A stretch of DNA of 30,497 nt. Origin: Pseudomonadota bacterium (GTDB lineage: Bacteria; Myxococcota_A; Polyangia; Haliangiales; Haliangiaceae). The position numbers and the translations under genes were made by a program. The notes under the pieces were generated by a model. That model was not told the DNA's origin. It saw nothing but the letters and a program-made list of their open reading frames with translations, and made no database searches. Shown here piece by piece: positions 16,319 to 24,391 of the stretch. Location of the stretch: assembly GCA_023428295.1 (NCBI GenBank), contig JAEYYV010000217.1, positions 1-30,497 of the forward strand. Direction: 5' to 3'. The first letter of the stretch is position 1. Every line of letters begins with the position of its first letter.

Positions 16319-17931
16319 CCGAGCACGTCCAGCGTGTGATCCGCGAGGCGCTGCGATGTCGCGACGTCGAGCAGCTCGTACTCGAGGAGGATCGCGCGCG
16401 CGAGGTGTGACGCTGTAAGCCGCGGATCGCCACTGCGCGCGTGCACCCAGAACGGGTGATCGACATTGACGAGCAGCGGAGGGCGGCGCAGGCGCCCGAA
16501 CGGACTTTGCTGGGCCTGCGTGCGATCGAGGAGGTACGCCTCGTGCTCGTCGTCTCTGCGATCGCCCGCGATGGCGAATGCGCCGCCGCGTGCTCCAGCG
16601 AACGTCGCGAGCACGATCGCCGATGGAGCCCTGCGCGCCGCAGCGAGCATCTCGCGAAGAAGCGCGAGGAGTGCGGTGTCCTCGGGCGACGCGGCCACCG
16701 GTGTGATGGAGGTCAGCTCGCTCTCGATGCGCGTGCGCCGGCATCCATAGAGCGTCTGGATCAGCGCGGCCAGACCTTCGACCTCGTCGATCACGGCGTG
16801 AAGCACGGGTTGGTTGGAGGCGCTCACCACCGACGACAGCGTGGATGTGCCGCTGCTCGTCCACACGCGCCGAGGAAGATCACTGCCCGCGATCGAGCGC
16901 ATCTCGCCGAGCGGATGAGCGAGTGGAAACCGCCACTCGATCGTCACGTGGCTGCGCAGCGTTGCATCGGCGAGGAGGCGGTACCGCTCATAATCACCAG
17001 CGTCGGCTGCCGCGCGAAGCTCGGCCTCGATCACGCGCGGCAAGTGCTTCGTCGCGAGCGTCTTCGCGAAGCTCACCGCTCGTTCGTACGCCTCGTCGCG
17101 ACGAACGTTGTCGCGGCTCAGCGTGTGACCCAGCCGCGAGTCTTGAATCTTGACCGCGACGCGACCCGTGAGCGACTCCGCCGCCTCGTACAGCATGAGG
17201 CCGTGGTTGAAGAAGCCGGTGTACGGTGCGAGATCGGAGAGGATGCCGACGACGGCGATCAGTTGACCGTCGGCGGAGCGCTCTATCACTTGCACGATCG
17301 CGTTATCGAGCCCGAGCGGTCGATCGATGCGCGTCGTCTGCGCCGCTCCCTCCGCGGGGACCCACGTCAGCTCGATCGGAACGCTCGCGTGCCGGCACCA
17401 TCGCACGAGTGCCTCCACGCTGGCGCTCACGAACGGCACCACCGCGTCCTCCTCGATCGCGAGCACGAGCTCGACATTGGTGCCGCTCTGCGTGGCTGCT
17501 CCGGTGTCGAACAGCTCGTACGTCAGGTCGCGATACAGGTGCAGCGTCAGCCGGCGACCACCGTGCACCGTCTGCACGGTCACCACCTCGGGCCCCGGCG
17601 CGAGCACCGAGGCGAAGCCGATGCCGAACTTTCCGATCTTTGAAGGATCCGTTTCCTTCGTCGAGCGGAACAGCACGAGGAGCTGGTTCTCCAGCGTGTC
17701 GCGCGACATGCCCACGCCGCGATCACGCACGGCGACGCGCAGTTTCTGTGCGGACGGATCGTGCTCGATGCGGATGTCGACCGACGCAGACCCTGCATCG
17801 ATCGCGTTCTGGACGAGCTCGCGAAAGAACGCCTTGGGATCCGCGAACTGGCGGATCACGTCGCCGACGATGCCGGGATCCCGAGGAGCCTCGGGCACTC
17901 CCTCCACCGCACGCGAACGATACGGATCCAC
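16315..17931 (-). CDS. HSP90-like GHKL ATPase, first gene of a two-gene operon
   Basis: This is a 538-residue cytoplasmic protein. The N-terminal 110 residues carry a complete Bergerat ATP-binding fold: FFRELVQNAIDAG (E38, N42, D45), VRDRGVGM (D70) and the lid/G2 segment KIGKFGIGFASV (100-109). The following middle domain contains SLTGRVAVKIQDSRLGHTLSRDNVRRDEAY, similar to the substrate-linked part of HSP90-type proteins. It is shorter and differs from HtpG, which has about 620 residues and a dimerisation domain. The start is GTG at 17931, 6 nt after a TATCGT box. The stop overlaps the start of the 1728-residue partner (ATGATG), so they are co-translated. Role unknown; ATP-driven conformational work on proteins is likely. 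Confidence 0.88.
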   Translation of the reverse strand: MDPYRSRAVEGVPEAPRDPGIVGDVIRQFADPKAFFRELVQNAIDAGSASVDIRIEHDPSAQKLRVAVRDRGVGMSRDTLENQLLVLFRSTKETDPSKIGKFGIGFASVLAPGPEVVTVQTVHGGRRLTLHLYRDLTYELFDTGAATQSGTNVELVLAIEEDAVVPFVSASVEALVRWCRHASVPIELTWVPAEGAAQTTRIDRPLGLDNAIVQVIERSADGQLIAVVGILSDLAPYTGFFNHGLMLYEAAESLTGRVAVKIQDSRLGHTLSRDNVRRDEAYERAVSFAKTLATKHLPRVIEAELRAAADAGDYERYRLLADATLRSHVTIEWRFPLAHPLGEMRSIAGSDLPRRVWTSSGTSTLSSVVSASNQPVLHAVIDEVEGLAALIQTLYGCRRTRIESELTSITPVAASPEDTALLALLREMLAAARRAPSAIVLATFAGARGGAFAIAGDRRDDEHEAYLLDRTQAQQSPFGRLRRPPLLVNVDHPFWVHARSGDPRLTASHLARAILLEYELLDVATSQRLADHTLDVLG

Positions 17932-17943
17932 GGCCCGACGATA
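17932..17943 (-). promoter_or_regulatory. TATCGT box before the GHKL operon
   Basis: On the minus strand TATCGT (17943-17938) is followed by 6 nt (CGGGCC) and the GTG at 17931. It probably drives both genes of the operon. It lies only 16 nt after the end of the upstream lipoprotein gene. Confidence 0.5.
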
Positions 17944-17958
17944 CGACGGGTGTCACGC

Positions 17959-18360
17959 TCAGAGCGAGGCGGTGGTGCCCTCGAGCGCCTGGATGCACTC
18001 GAGCTGCTCTTGCGCCGAGCTCTGGGTCGGCCGGCCCGTGGCCGGATCACACGTGAAGTTCTCGACGACGCACATGAACGTCTGCTGGTTCGCCGAGCTC
18101 TGCGCCGCCCCCGTGTCCTCGACGCGGACCACCTGCTGGAGGCACTGGGTGCGCGCGTCGCCCTTCAGGTTCTCGCAGCACTCGCTCTGGATGTCCGTCG
18201 CGCGGGCGTACGTGTCTTTGGTCGAACCGCCCCCGCCACCACAGGCGGCCACGGCTGCGGCGACGAGTAATCCGAGAGTGACAGTGTGCCGCCGACCAGT
18301 GATTGGGCGTTCACGATCCGGGGTGCTTCGAGGGGAAACGAGGGGCATGAGGGAACGCAT
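17959..18360 (-). CDS. Small lipoprotein, unknown function
   Basis: This is a lipoprotein of up to 133 residues. A basic N-terminal stretch (RERPITGRRH) precedes the hydrophobic core TLGLLVAAAVAAC, which ends in a lipobox; a poly-Gly stretch follows the lipidated Cys. The mature domain has Cys in ATDIQSECCENL, RTQCLQQV, FMCVV, FTCDP and LECIQAL, consistent with a small disulfide-linked helical protein. The start could be ATG 18360 or 18348; no ribosome-binding site distinguishes them. It is divergent from the coiled-coil lipoprotein at 18406 with 45 nt between, and lies just upstream of the GHKL operon on the same strand. Confidence 0.72.
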   Translation of the reverse strand: MRSLMPLVSPRSTPDRERPITGRRHTVTLGLLVAAAVAACGGGGGSTKDTYARATDIQSECCENLKGDARTQCLQQVVRVEDTGAAQSSANQQTFMCVVENFTCDPATGRPTQSSAQEQLECIQALEGTTASL

Positions 18361-18405
18361 CGCAAGGACGGGGCCAGTGGCTGAGGGTTTGCAGCCGGCC
18401 GCGAC

Positions 18406-19953
18406 ATGCGCTCATTCGTTTGCCTCGCGATGTTGGTCGCGGGCTGTGGTGGCTCTCGATTCAAGACCGAGAAGGTCGGCGTCGTGTCGGTGGGGAACGG
18501 CAGCTCGATCACGCTCGCCCGCGGCAACTATCAGCTCGCGATGACGTTCGACGTTCCCCGCGCCCAGCTCGTCGAGTGGAGCCTCCACTGCCCGACGATC
18601 GAGCGCACGGGCGTCGTGGGCGAGACGTTCGAGGACTATCGAGCGCGACGGCTCGCGGAGCTGCGACGGATGGTCGAGGAAGATCGCCGGCGCCTCGCGA
18701 CCGCGACGAGCGCCGTTGCCGGATCCACGACAGCGCACGTGCACGGGTCGCGCACGAGCGTGCGCACCGCAGTACACGTCCGTCCGGGCGTGATCGCCGA
18801 AGAAGCGATCCAGGACATCCACGAGCTGCAGCCGGGCGACGTTGGCAGAGGCTCGTACACCGCGACCATTCACCTGCAGACGGCACAGGACGGCGCGTGC
18901 ACGCTGAGCACGAAGGCCCTCGATCCCGTCGGTGGCACGATGGCCGTCGAGCGCGTTCGCGATCTGCGCGCCGAGGAGCAAGAGCGCATCGCCGCACGGA
19001 ACGAGAAGGCGATCGATGCGCGCGTGCGTGTGCGGTCGCGGCTCGTCGCATTCGGTGCCGACGAGCATGCGCGCGAGCGTCGCGCCGCCGAGGAGCGACT
19101 GCGGCTCGAGACCGAGGCTCGCCTCACGTGGGAAGCGGAGGCACCCGAGCGCGAGCGACGTGCGCGTCTGGAGGCCGAGCGCGCGGCGAAGGAAGAAGAA
19201 GCGCGGCGCGCGAGGCTGGCGATCGTCGAGCGCGAGCGCATCGAGCGGCTTCGCATCGAGCACCAGGAGCGGCGCGCGCGGCTCCTCGTCATCGAGCGGC
19301 AACGCCGCGAGGCGCTGCGCGTTCGCGGCGCGTACATCGCGTGGCTCGTCGAGATGTGCAACGCAGATCCGCGTCGGCGCGAGCGCATCGCGATCGAACG
19401 CTTCGAGCTCGAGCGGCGCACCGAGATCGAGCGCATCGAGCGCGAGCGGCGCTTCGAGATCGAACGCGCGCGCGTGGCTCGGGCGCAGCGCGAGCGCGAG
19501 CAGCGCGAGCTGCGCCTCGCGTTGTCGGTGCGCGCGCAGCTGACCGGGTACCTCCTCACCGCGGGCGCGCGACTTCGTCCGCCGCGGCCGGAGATGATCG
19601 TGGAGGTCGCAGGGAGCGCGCCGTTCGACGGAGCGCGCTGGGAAGCAGGCGCGTGGATCTGGGTGGCAGAGAGCTGGCAATGGCAGTGGCGCAAGGGCGG
19701 CTGGACCGACGCGACGCAGTTCGGCTCCACCGGCGGTGACGTGGCCGTGCGCGCGCGGGTGCCGGCTCCGGCTCCGGTGACGACAACGACTGCGACCGCG
19801 ACAGCAACGACGACAATCGAGTCGCCGACGGTGGTCATCCCGACGGGCGTCACCGTCGAGGTGCCGCGGGGGTCGATCACGATCGACGTCGCTCCGTCCC
19901 GCCCCACGCGCGTGAAGAACCCACCGCGCGTGCGCGATCACCGCCGTCGCTAG
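18406..19953 (+). CDS. Lipoprotein with a long charged helical region and a Trp-rich C-terminal motif
   Basis: This is a 515-residue lipoprotein (signal MRSFVCLAMLVAGC). Residues 20-190 are a globular part with VSVGNGSSITLARGNYQ and strands up to TALDPVGGT-like sequence. Residues about 200-385 are an extreme Arg/Glu-rich segment (RRARLEAERAAKEEEARRA, ERRTEIERIERERRFEIE) that would form a single long helix or coiled coil, interrupted by YIAWLVEMCNADP. Then comes GARLRPPRPEMIVEVAGSAP and a Trp-rich stretch (GAWIWVAESWQWQWRKGGW), as in YXWGXW-type repeat domains of envelope proteins. A Thr-rich linker and a basic tail end the protein. It may span from a membrane to the cell wall. The stop shares a CTAG with the convergent beta-lactamase-like gene. 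Confidence 0.82.
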   Translation: MRSFVCLAMLVAGCGGSRFKTEKVGVVSVGNGSSITLARGNYQLAMTFDVPRAQLVEWSLHCPTIERTGVVGETFEDYRARRLAELRRMVEEDRRRLATATSAVAGSTTAHVHGSRTSVRTAVHVRPGVIAEEAIQDIHELQPGDVGRGSYTATIHLQTAQDGACTLSTKALDPVGGTMAVERVRDLRAEEQERIAARNEKAIDARVRVRSRLVAFGADEHARERRAAEERLRLETEARLTWEAEAPERERRARLEAERAAKEEEARRARLAIVERERIERLRIEHQERRARLLVIERQRREALRVRGAYIAWLVEMCNADPRRRERIAIERFELERRTEIERIERERRFEIERARVARAQREREQRELRLALSVRAQLTGYLLTAGARLRPPRPEMIVEVAGSAPFDGARWEAGAWIWVAESWQWQWRKGGWTDATQFGSTGGDVAVRARVPAPAPVTTTTATATATTTIESPTVVIPTGVTVEVPRGSITIDVAPSRPTRVKNPPRVRDHRRR

Positions 19954-20984
19954 AGTCTCTCCCAGAGAGGGTTGCCGACGGCCTCGGGCTCGCCGAAGAA
20001 ATCGTTCGACAAGACGGTCACGCAATCGCCCGTGGACAGATCGATGAACATCTCGGCGTTGAAGCCCATCGTCGATCCGGTGTGCCCGACGACATCGCGG
20101 CCGCCTTTGCGACGGAGATACGTCGCGAGACCGTAGTTGGTGTTGGTGCCATCGGGCGGCGTGCTCTCGCGCGTCATGAGTGCGAGGAGCTGCGGCGGAA
20201 GCACGTGGCCGCGATAGAGCGCGTCGGCCCAGCGACACAGGTCCTCGCCACTCGACACGAGCGAGCCCGTCCCGAAGCCCCAGCTCGCATCGTACGGAGG
20301 AGGCACCGCGGTGAGCAGGTAGCCGGGCACGAGGCCGGGCGCCGGCTCGCCACCCTCGACGAACGTGCTCGCGAGCGCGAGCGGATCGAGAAAGCGACCG
20401 CGCACCACGCTCGCGTAGTCATCGCCGGTGACGGCTTCGATCACCATCGCGAGCAACACGAAGTTGGTGTTGGAGTAGCTCCAGCTCTGTCCCGGCGTGA
20501 ACTCGCGCGGATGTTCGAGGGCAAACGCGACGAGATCCGTCGGCGTGATGGGCACCCCGATGCGATTCAGAAAGCCCGCGTCGTCGGTGTAGTTGTAGAG
20601 GCCGGTCAGGTGACCGAGCGCTCGCTCGATCGTCACGCCGTCGCCGAGATCGAAGCCCGGCACCCACCGATCGATCGTGTCGCTCAGCGACAGCGCTCCC
20701 TCGTCGGAGAGCTGGAGGATCGTCGCGGCGGTGAACGTCTTCGTGATGCTGCCGACGCGCATGCGATCGCCAGGCGCGAGAGCGATGCCGTCCTTGACGT
20801 TCGCGAGCCCTCGCGCGTAGGTGCGAGTCTCGCCGTCTTGGCGGACCGCGACGGTGATGCCGCGCGCGCCGACATTCTCCCAGTGCGCGTCGAGCACCAT
20901 GTCGATCTCGTCGGGAACGTAGGGTGGCTCGCCGTCGTCGGAGCAGGCAGCGAGCAGCGCGAAGACGAACAGAGGGCCGCGCAT
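19950..20984 (-). CDS. Serine beta-lactamase-fold hydrolase, lipoprotein (class C / EstB-like)
   Basis: This is a 344-residue lipoprotein (signal MRGPLFVFALLAAC). The catalytic domain shows the S-x-x-K motif in VGSITKTFTAA (S79, K82), the Y-x-N-type motif in SYSNTNFVLLAMVIE, and HTGSTMGFNAEMF in place of the K-T-G triad. This is the usual arrangement of the class C beta-lactamase / D-alanyl-D-alanine carboxypeptidase / esterase family. It is as likely to be a peptidase or esterase as a true beta-lactamase; no resistance can be inferred. I chose ATG 20984 because it begins the signal peptide; the open frame extends to 21152 but that part overlaps the small basic gene. Confidence 0.9.
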   Translation of the reverse strand: MRGPLFVFALLAACSDDGEPPYVPDEIDMVLDAHWENVGARGITVAVRQDGETRTYARGLANVKDGIALAPGDRMRVGSITKTFTAATILQLSDEGALSLSDTIDRWVPGFDLGDGVTIERALGHLTGLYNYTDDAGFLNRIGVPITPTDLVAFALEHPREFTPGQSWSYSNTNFVLLAMVIEAVTGDDYASVVRGRFLDPLALASTFVEGGEPAPGLVPGYLLTAVPPPYDASWGFGTGSLVSSGEDLCRWADALYRGHVLPPQLLALMTRESTPPDGTNTNYGLATYLRRKGGRDVVGHTGSTMGFNAEMFIDLSTGDCVTVLSNDFFGEPEAVGNPLWERL

Positions 20985-20998
20985 GCGAGCCCCGTTGA

Positions 20999-21139
20999 CT
21001 ACTGGTGAGACTTCCGGCGGCGGCGCTTGAGGAGAGCGCGGTTCGCGTTCTTGCGCTGACGCTCGAGCAGCTTCTGTGCGGCGAGTGCAGCGGGATCGAG
21101 GTTCGTGGCGGCGGGCGTCTTCTTGGTGCGCTTGGTCAT
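20999..21139 (-). CDS. Tiny basic protein, unknown function
   Basis: This is a 46-residue protein, MTKRTKKTPAATNLDPAALA followed by a Gln/Arg/Asn-rich helix and ending in RRRRKSHQ. About a third of the residues are Lys or Arg. Such small proteins usually bind nucleic acid or ribosomes, but nothing specific can be assigned. The start at ATG 21139 has a TACCTT box 11 nt upstream on the same strand and no Shine-Dalgarno sequence. It ends 14 nt before the beta-lactamase-like gene and could be co-transcribed with it. Confidence 0.6.
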   Translation of the reverse strand: MTKRTKKTPAATNLDPAALAAQKLLERQRKNANRALLKRRRRKSHQ

Positions 21140-21182
21140 TGGAGGGGGGCAAGGTAACAGATCAGCGCGCGGTCGTCCTCGG

Positions 21183-21484
21183 TCAGAACGTGCCGGCGAT
21201 GCCCGCTTGCACACCACCGTCGGACCCAGGAGCTACGAACGGGGCAGAGCTCGCGGGCATCCGGGCGAGCACGGTCCAATCGAGGACCATGGCGACGCCA
21301 ACTCCGCCGACCGCGCCGATGATCGGAACGTCCTCGTTGTCGCGGTTGCGCTCGCGAGTGCTGCGTCGATGCGCACGAGCGTCTGCTGACGAGGCAACTC
21401 CGACGGCACGAGCTGGATCACCGATGCCGCAACGCCCCAGCGCACGCGCGCACCACCTCGCAGCGCTCCGTCGCGGATCTCGCT
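21183..21484 (-). pseudogene. Probable frameshifted remnant of an envelope-protein gene
   Basis: In the 385 nt between 21140 and 21524 no intact gene is seen. One minus-strand frame from about 21484 reads EIRDGALRGGARVRWGVAAS then VIQLVPSELPRQQTLVRIDA, which looks like real protein. Near 21335 the sense passes to another frame that reads NEDVPIIGAVGGVGVAMVL then DWTVLARMPASSAPF and ends VQAGIAGTF at a TGA. The two parts would join into one plausible C-terminal segment if one base were added or lost. A TGA lies just ahead of the first part. This is either a decayed gene or a sequencing indel. Confidence 0.4.
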
Positions 21485-21511
21485 TCACGCGCGTTTCACG
21501 GCCGGTTCACG

Positions 21512-21524
21512 TAGAGTGACCGCG
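21512..21524 (+). promoter_or_regulatory. TAGAGT box before the helicase gene
   Basis: TAGAGT at 21512-21517 precedes the ATG at 21525 by 7 nt. It overlaps the GTG at 21516, which argues against that codon as the start. Confidence 0.45.
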
Positions 21525-23153
21525 ATGAAGGCGCCCGAGCTACGCGCGTATCAGCGCGAAGCCATCGATGCGGTGATCGCCGCGCGGCGCGCCGGCACGA
21601 GGCGCATGGTGGTGTGCTTGCCGACGGGGGCCGGCAAGACCGTCATCTTCTCGCACCTCGCACGGCTCGCCTCGAAGCAGGTCCTCGTGCTCGCGCATCG
21701 CGAGGAGCTCCTCGAGCAAGCCGTCGACAAGCTGTCGCGCGCGCTCGAAGGGACGCGTGTGGTCGGGCTCGAGCGAGGCACCTCGCGCGCACCCGCGGAT
21801 GCCAAGGTGCTCGTCGCGTCGTTGCGCTCGCTACATCCCGATCGCATCGGCAGCGTCCTCGGCGGTCGCGACCTCGGCCTCATCATCTACGACGAGTGTC
21901 ACCACGCGCCTGCCGAGGACAACCTTCGCGTGCTGCGCACGATCGGCGCGTTCGAGGCCGACTGGCCGGGAACGCTCCTCGGGTTCACCGCGACCACGAT
22001 GCGCGGGGACGGGAAGGGGCTCGACACCGTGTTCGAGCGCATCGTGTACGAGAAGACGTTGCCCGATCTGATCGACGCGGGCTTCCTCGTCCGCCTCAAG
22101 GGCTTTCGCATCGCGACCGCCGCGGATCTCACGCGGATCTCGTCGCGCGGCGAGGACTTCGTTCAGGAGGAGCTCGCGGAGGTCGTGGACATCCAGGAGC
22201 GCAACGCGCTCGTCGCGCGATCGATCCAGGAGCTCGCGCGCGATCGACGCACCATCGCGTTCTGCGTGACCGTGAATCACGCGCGCAACTTGTCGCGCGC
22301 GCTGAACCTCATCGGTGTGCCGGCGGCGATCGTTCACGGCGAGATGGCCGCGGCGGATCGCGCGCGCGTGCTGGCCGAGTTTCGCGACGGACGCATCTCG
22401 GTGCTCGCGAACGTCGCGGTGCTCACCGAGGGCTTCGACGACCCGGGCGTGTCGTGCATCGCCATGGCGCGGCCGACGCGCTCCGAGGGCATGTACGCGC
22501 AGTGCGTGGGACGCGGGACGCGGCTCGCGGAGGGCAAGCGCGACTGCTTGATCCTCGACTTCGTCGACGTGAGCGAGCTCAGCTTGTGCACGCTGCCGTC
22601 GCTGTTCGGCTGTCCTCGTGATCTCGATCTGCGCGGTGAGGACGCGAGCACCGCCGCGCGCGTGTGGGAGCAGATCCAGCTCGACGTTCCAGCGCTCGAG
22701 CTCGAAGCGGGTGCGCTCACGCTGCAGGAGATTCAAGAGCGCGCGGCGGCGTTCGATCCGCTCACGCTCGAGCTGCATCACGACGTGCGAGCGATCTCCG
22801 CGAACGCGTGGTTCTCGCTCGGCCGCCACGGTGTTGGCCTTCACTTCATGCGTGCGAAGGACGTGGTCAGCACGGTGACGGTGCTGTCGCGCGCGCAGCG
22901 CGGAAAGCGCTGGGAGGTCAGCGTCGACTCGCGGGTGATGGATCGCTTCTCGACGCTGGAAGAAGCTGTGCAAGCGGTGGACTACGAGATCGATCGCCGC
23001 GGTCCCGCGGCGCGTGCGTCCGCACACGTGAGCGCTGCGTGGAGGAAAACGCCCGCGCCGCGGCAGGTGCTCGAGCGCATCGGTGATCGCAGCGCGACGT
23101 ACGCGGAGGCGCTCCAGCTCGTGGTGTGGCACGGCGTGAGCCGCCGCCGCTAG
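21525..23153 (+). CDS. DEAD/DEAH-box superfamily II helicase (RadD/SSL2-like)
   Basis: This is a 542-residue ATP-dependent nucleic-acid helicase or translocase. The motifs appear in order: LRAYQREAIDAV (Q region), LPTGAGKT (motif I), YDECHH (motif II), GFTATTMRGDG (motif III), IVHGEM and the second RecA-like domain with LANVAVLTEGFDDPGVSC, and QCVGRGTRLAEGK (motif VI). The layout matches RadD/YejH and XPB-like helicases involved in DNA repair. The last 180 residues (from about ELSLCTLPSLFG) form an accessory region I cannot assign. Start at ATG 21525, after a TAGAGT box. It ends in a CTAG shared with the convergent DUF2200 gene. Confidence 0.92.
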   Translation: MKAPELRAYQREAIDAVIAARRAGTRRMVVCLPTGAGKTVIFSHLARLASKQVLVLAHREELLEQAVDKLSRALEGTRVVGLERGTSRAPADAKVLVASLRSLHPDRIGSVLGGRDLGLIIYDECHHAPAEDNLRVLRTIGAFEADWPGTLLGFTATTMRGDGKGLDTVFERIVYEKTLPDLIDAGFLVRLKGFRIATAADLTRISSRGEDFVQEELAEVVDIQERNALVARSIQELARDRRTIAFCVTVNHARNLSRALNLIGVPAAIVHGEMAAADRARVLAEFRDGRISVLANVAVLTEGFDDPGVSCIAMARPTRSEGMYAQCVGRGTRLAEGKRDCLILDFVDVSELSLCTLPSLFGCPRDLDLRGEDASTAARVWEQIQLDVPALELEAGALTLQEIQERAAAFDPLTLELHHDVRAISANAWFSLGRHGVGLHFMRAKDVVSTVTVLSRAQRGKRWEVSVDSRVMDRFSTLEEAVQAVDYEIDRRGPAARASAHVSAAWRKTPAPRQVLERIGDRSATYAEALQLVVWHGVSRRR

Positions 23154-23515
23154 GCCGCGCTGCGGAGGATGCTCTCCATCTTCTTGCCCTTGGCCAGCTC
23201 GTCGACGAGCTTGTCGAGGTAGCGGATCTTCTTCATCAGCGGCTCTTTGATCTCCTCGATGCGCACGCCGCAGACGACGCCCGTGATGAGCTTCACGTTC
23301 GGGTTCAGCGCCGGGGCGTCGGCGAAGAACGTCTCGAAGCTGACCCGCTTGTCGATCGCTGCCTTCAGCTGCTTTGCGGTGTAGCCGGTGAGCCACGTGA
23401 TGACCTGATCGAGCTCGGCCTTGGTGCGGGCCTTCTTCTCGACCTTCTGGATGTAGAGCGGATACACGGTCGCGAACGCCATCCCGTAGATCCGGTGATT
23501 CTTGTCGGACTTCAC
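23150..23515 (-). CDS. DUF2200-family protein
   Basis: This is a 121-residue cytoplasmic protein matching DUF2200 over its whole length: RIYGMAFATVYPLYIQKVEK, LDQVITWLTGY, the central FETFFADAPALNPN, LITGVVCGVRIEEI and the C-terminal KIRYLDKLVDELAKGK. The family is small, widespread in bacteria and has no established function. The start is GTG at 23515 with AGAGG 4 nt upstream. Its stop overlaps that of the convergent helicase gene. Confidence 0.92.
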   Translation of the reverse strand: MKSDKNHRIYGMAFATVYPLYIQKVEKKARTKAELDQVITWLTGYTAKQLKAAIDKRVSFETFFADAPALNPNVKLITGVVCGVRIEEIKEPLMKKIRYLDKLVDELAKGKKMESILRSAA

Positions 23516-23574
23516 AACACCTCTGGCTGTCGAGCTTGGGGCCCGCGCACGCTCGCGTGCAGGCAGGATACTCG

Positions 23575-24303
23575 CTATTCGTCGGTGTGGAGCACGCGGA
23601 GATCCGCTTCGAGCGTCCCGCCGAGGATCTCGGCATATCGCCGCGCGACAGAGATTGCCTCGTCGAAGCCCGACAGCTCGAGCACCGCGAAGCCACCGAG
23701 GAGCTCTTTGGACTCGGTGAACGGACCGTCGAGCACCGTGAGCTTGTTGTTCGTGAACACGAGGCGCTTCGCGTTGGAGCTCGGCTGCATCGCGTGCGTT
23801 CGCTGCAGCACGCCTGCCTTGGTCATCTCCGTGCGCAGGCGCGAGAGCGCGGACTTCTGCTGCGGCGAGCGGCCGGCGCCTTCACTCGCGGCGTCCGCTT
23901 TGTCGACGAGCAGGAAGTGCAGCGGCGCGTCCTCCGGCTCCGGCATGAGGCCCAGGTCCCACGGCTCGTTCACCTTGCCGAGCTCGATCTCGCCATCGCC
24001 GAGGATCTTGCCGTAGCGCTCCGCCCAACCGATGGCTTCGTCTCGCGTGCGAACTTCAAGGACGAGAACCGATGACGGCAGCTCGTGATCGCCGGTGTAC
24101 GGGCCGTGCTTGATCGTGCAGTCGCCGTTCTTGAACGTGAGGCGCGTGCGCGTCTTGCTCGCGCCGAGTCCTGCACCGTCGAGCAGCTTGCCTTGCTTCG
24201 CGAAGCCGCCGATGAATTCGCCCATCTGACCCACGAGCTCGGGGGAGGGATGCTCGCCGTTCTCGGTGTGTTGGTCGTGCCTGTGCATCATTAGAAAGCG
24301 CAT
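23575..24303 (-). CDS. Tandem YCII-domain (DGPF) protein
   Basis: This is a 242-residue protein made of two YCII/DGPF domains. The first (1-115) starts MRFLMMHRHDQHTENGE and contains GPYTGDHELPSSVLVLEVRT. The second (about 125-240) contains LVFTNNKLTVLDGPFTESKE then LLGGFAVLELSGFDEAI, the hallmark of the family. Single-domain YCII proteins are small ferredoxin-like dimers, and DGPF proteins often accompany ECF sigma factors. No sigma factor gene is visible here. A fused pair could act as a built-in dimer. The start at ATG 24303 has AAGGAG 8 nt upstream; the ATG at 24354 would add a non-homologous extension. Confidence 0.88.
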   Translation of the reverse strand: MRFLMMHRHDQHTENGEHPSPELVGQMGEFIGGFAKQGKLLDGAGLGASKTRTRLTFKNGDCTIKHGPYTGDHELPSSVLVLEVRTRDEAIGWAERYGKILGDGEIELGKVNEPWDLGLMPEPEDAPLHFLLVDKADAASEGAGRSPQQKSALSRLRTEMTKAGVLQRTHAMQPSSNAKRLVFTNNKLTVLDGPFTESKELLGGFAVLELSGFDEAISVARRYAEILGGTLEADLRVLHTDE

Positions 24304-24391
24304 CGTCTTGTCTCCTTCGTGACCATGACGAACCAGCACGACGCGCGTCGACACGCCCGAGGAAAAATTTGTAAGCCTCCGGAATGACTGG

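Noticed and set aside
11447..16339. Uninterrupted plus-strand frame of 1630 codons opposite the giant gene
   Set aside because: It is rich in Arg, Ala, Asp and Glu with no domain, and mirrors codons of the minus-strand gene, which has protein-like composition and is coupled to the ATPase. Long antisense frames are normal in such GC-rich DNA.
16319..16864. N-terminal extension of the giant protein up to 16864
   Set aside because: It overlaps the ATPase gene over its full length and reads as an Arg/Ser-rich shadow. The ATG at 16318 overlapping the ATPase stop is the natural start.
19957..19969. CTCTC-CCA-GAGAG inverted repeat after the lipoprotein stop
   Set aside because: Only five base pairs without a T run, and it lies inside the coding region of the convergent gene, so it is not supported as a terminator.
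18412..20238. Minus-strand frame of 608 codons opposite the coiled-coil lipoprotein
   Set aside because: Its content is a mirror of the Arg/Glu-rich repeat (Leu/Ala/Arg-rich shadow). The plus-strand gene has a lipobox and domain structure.
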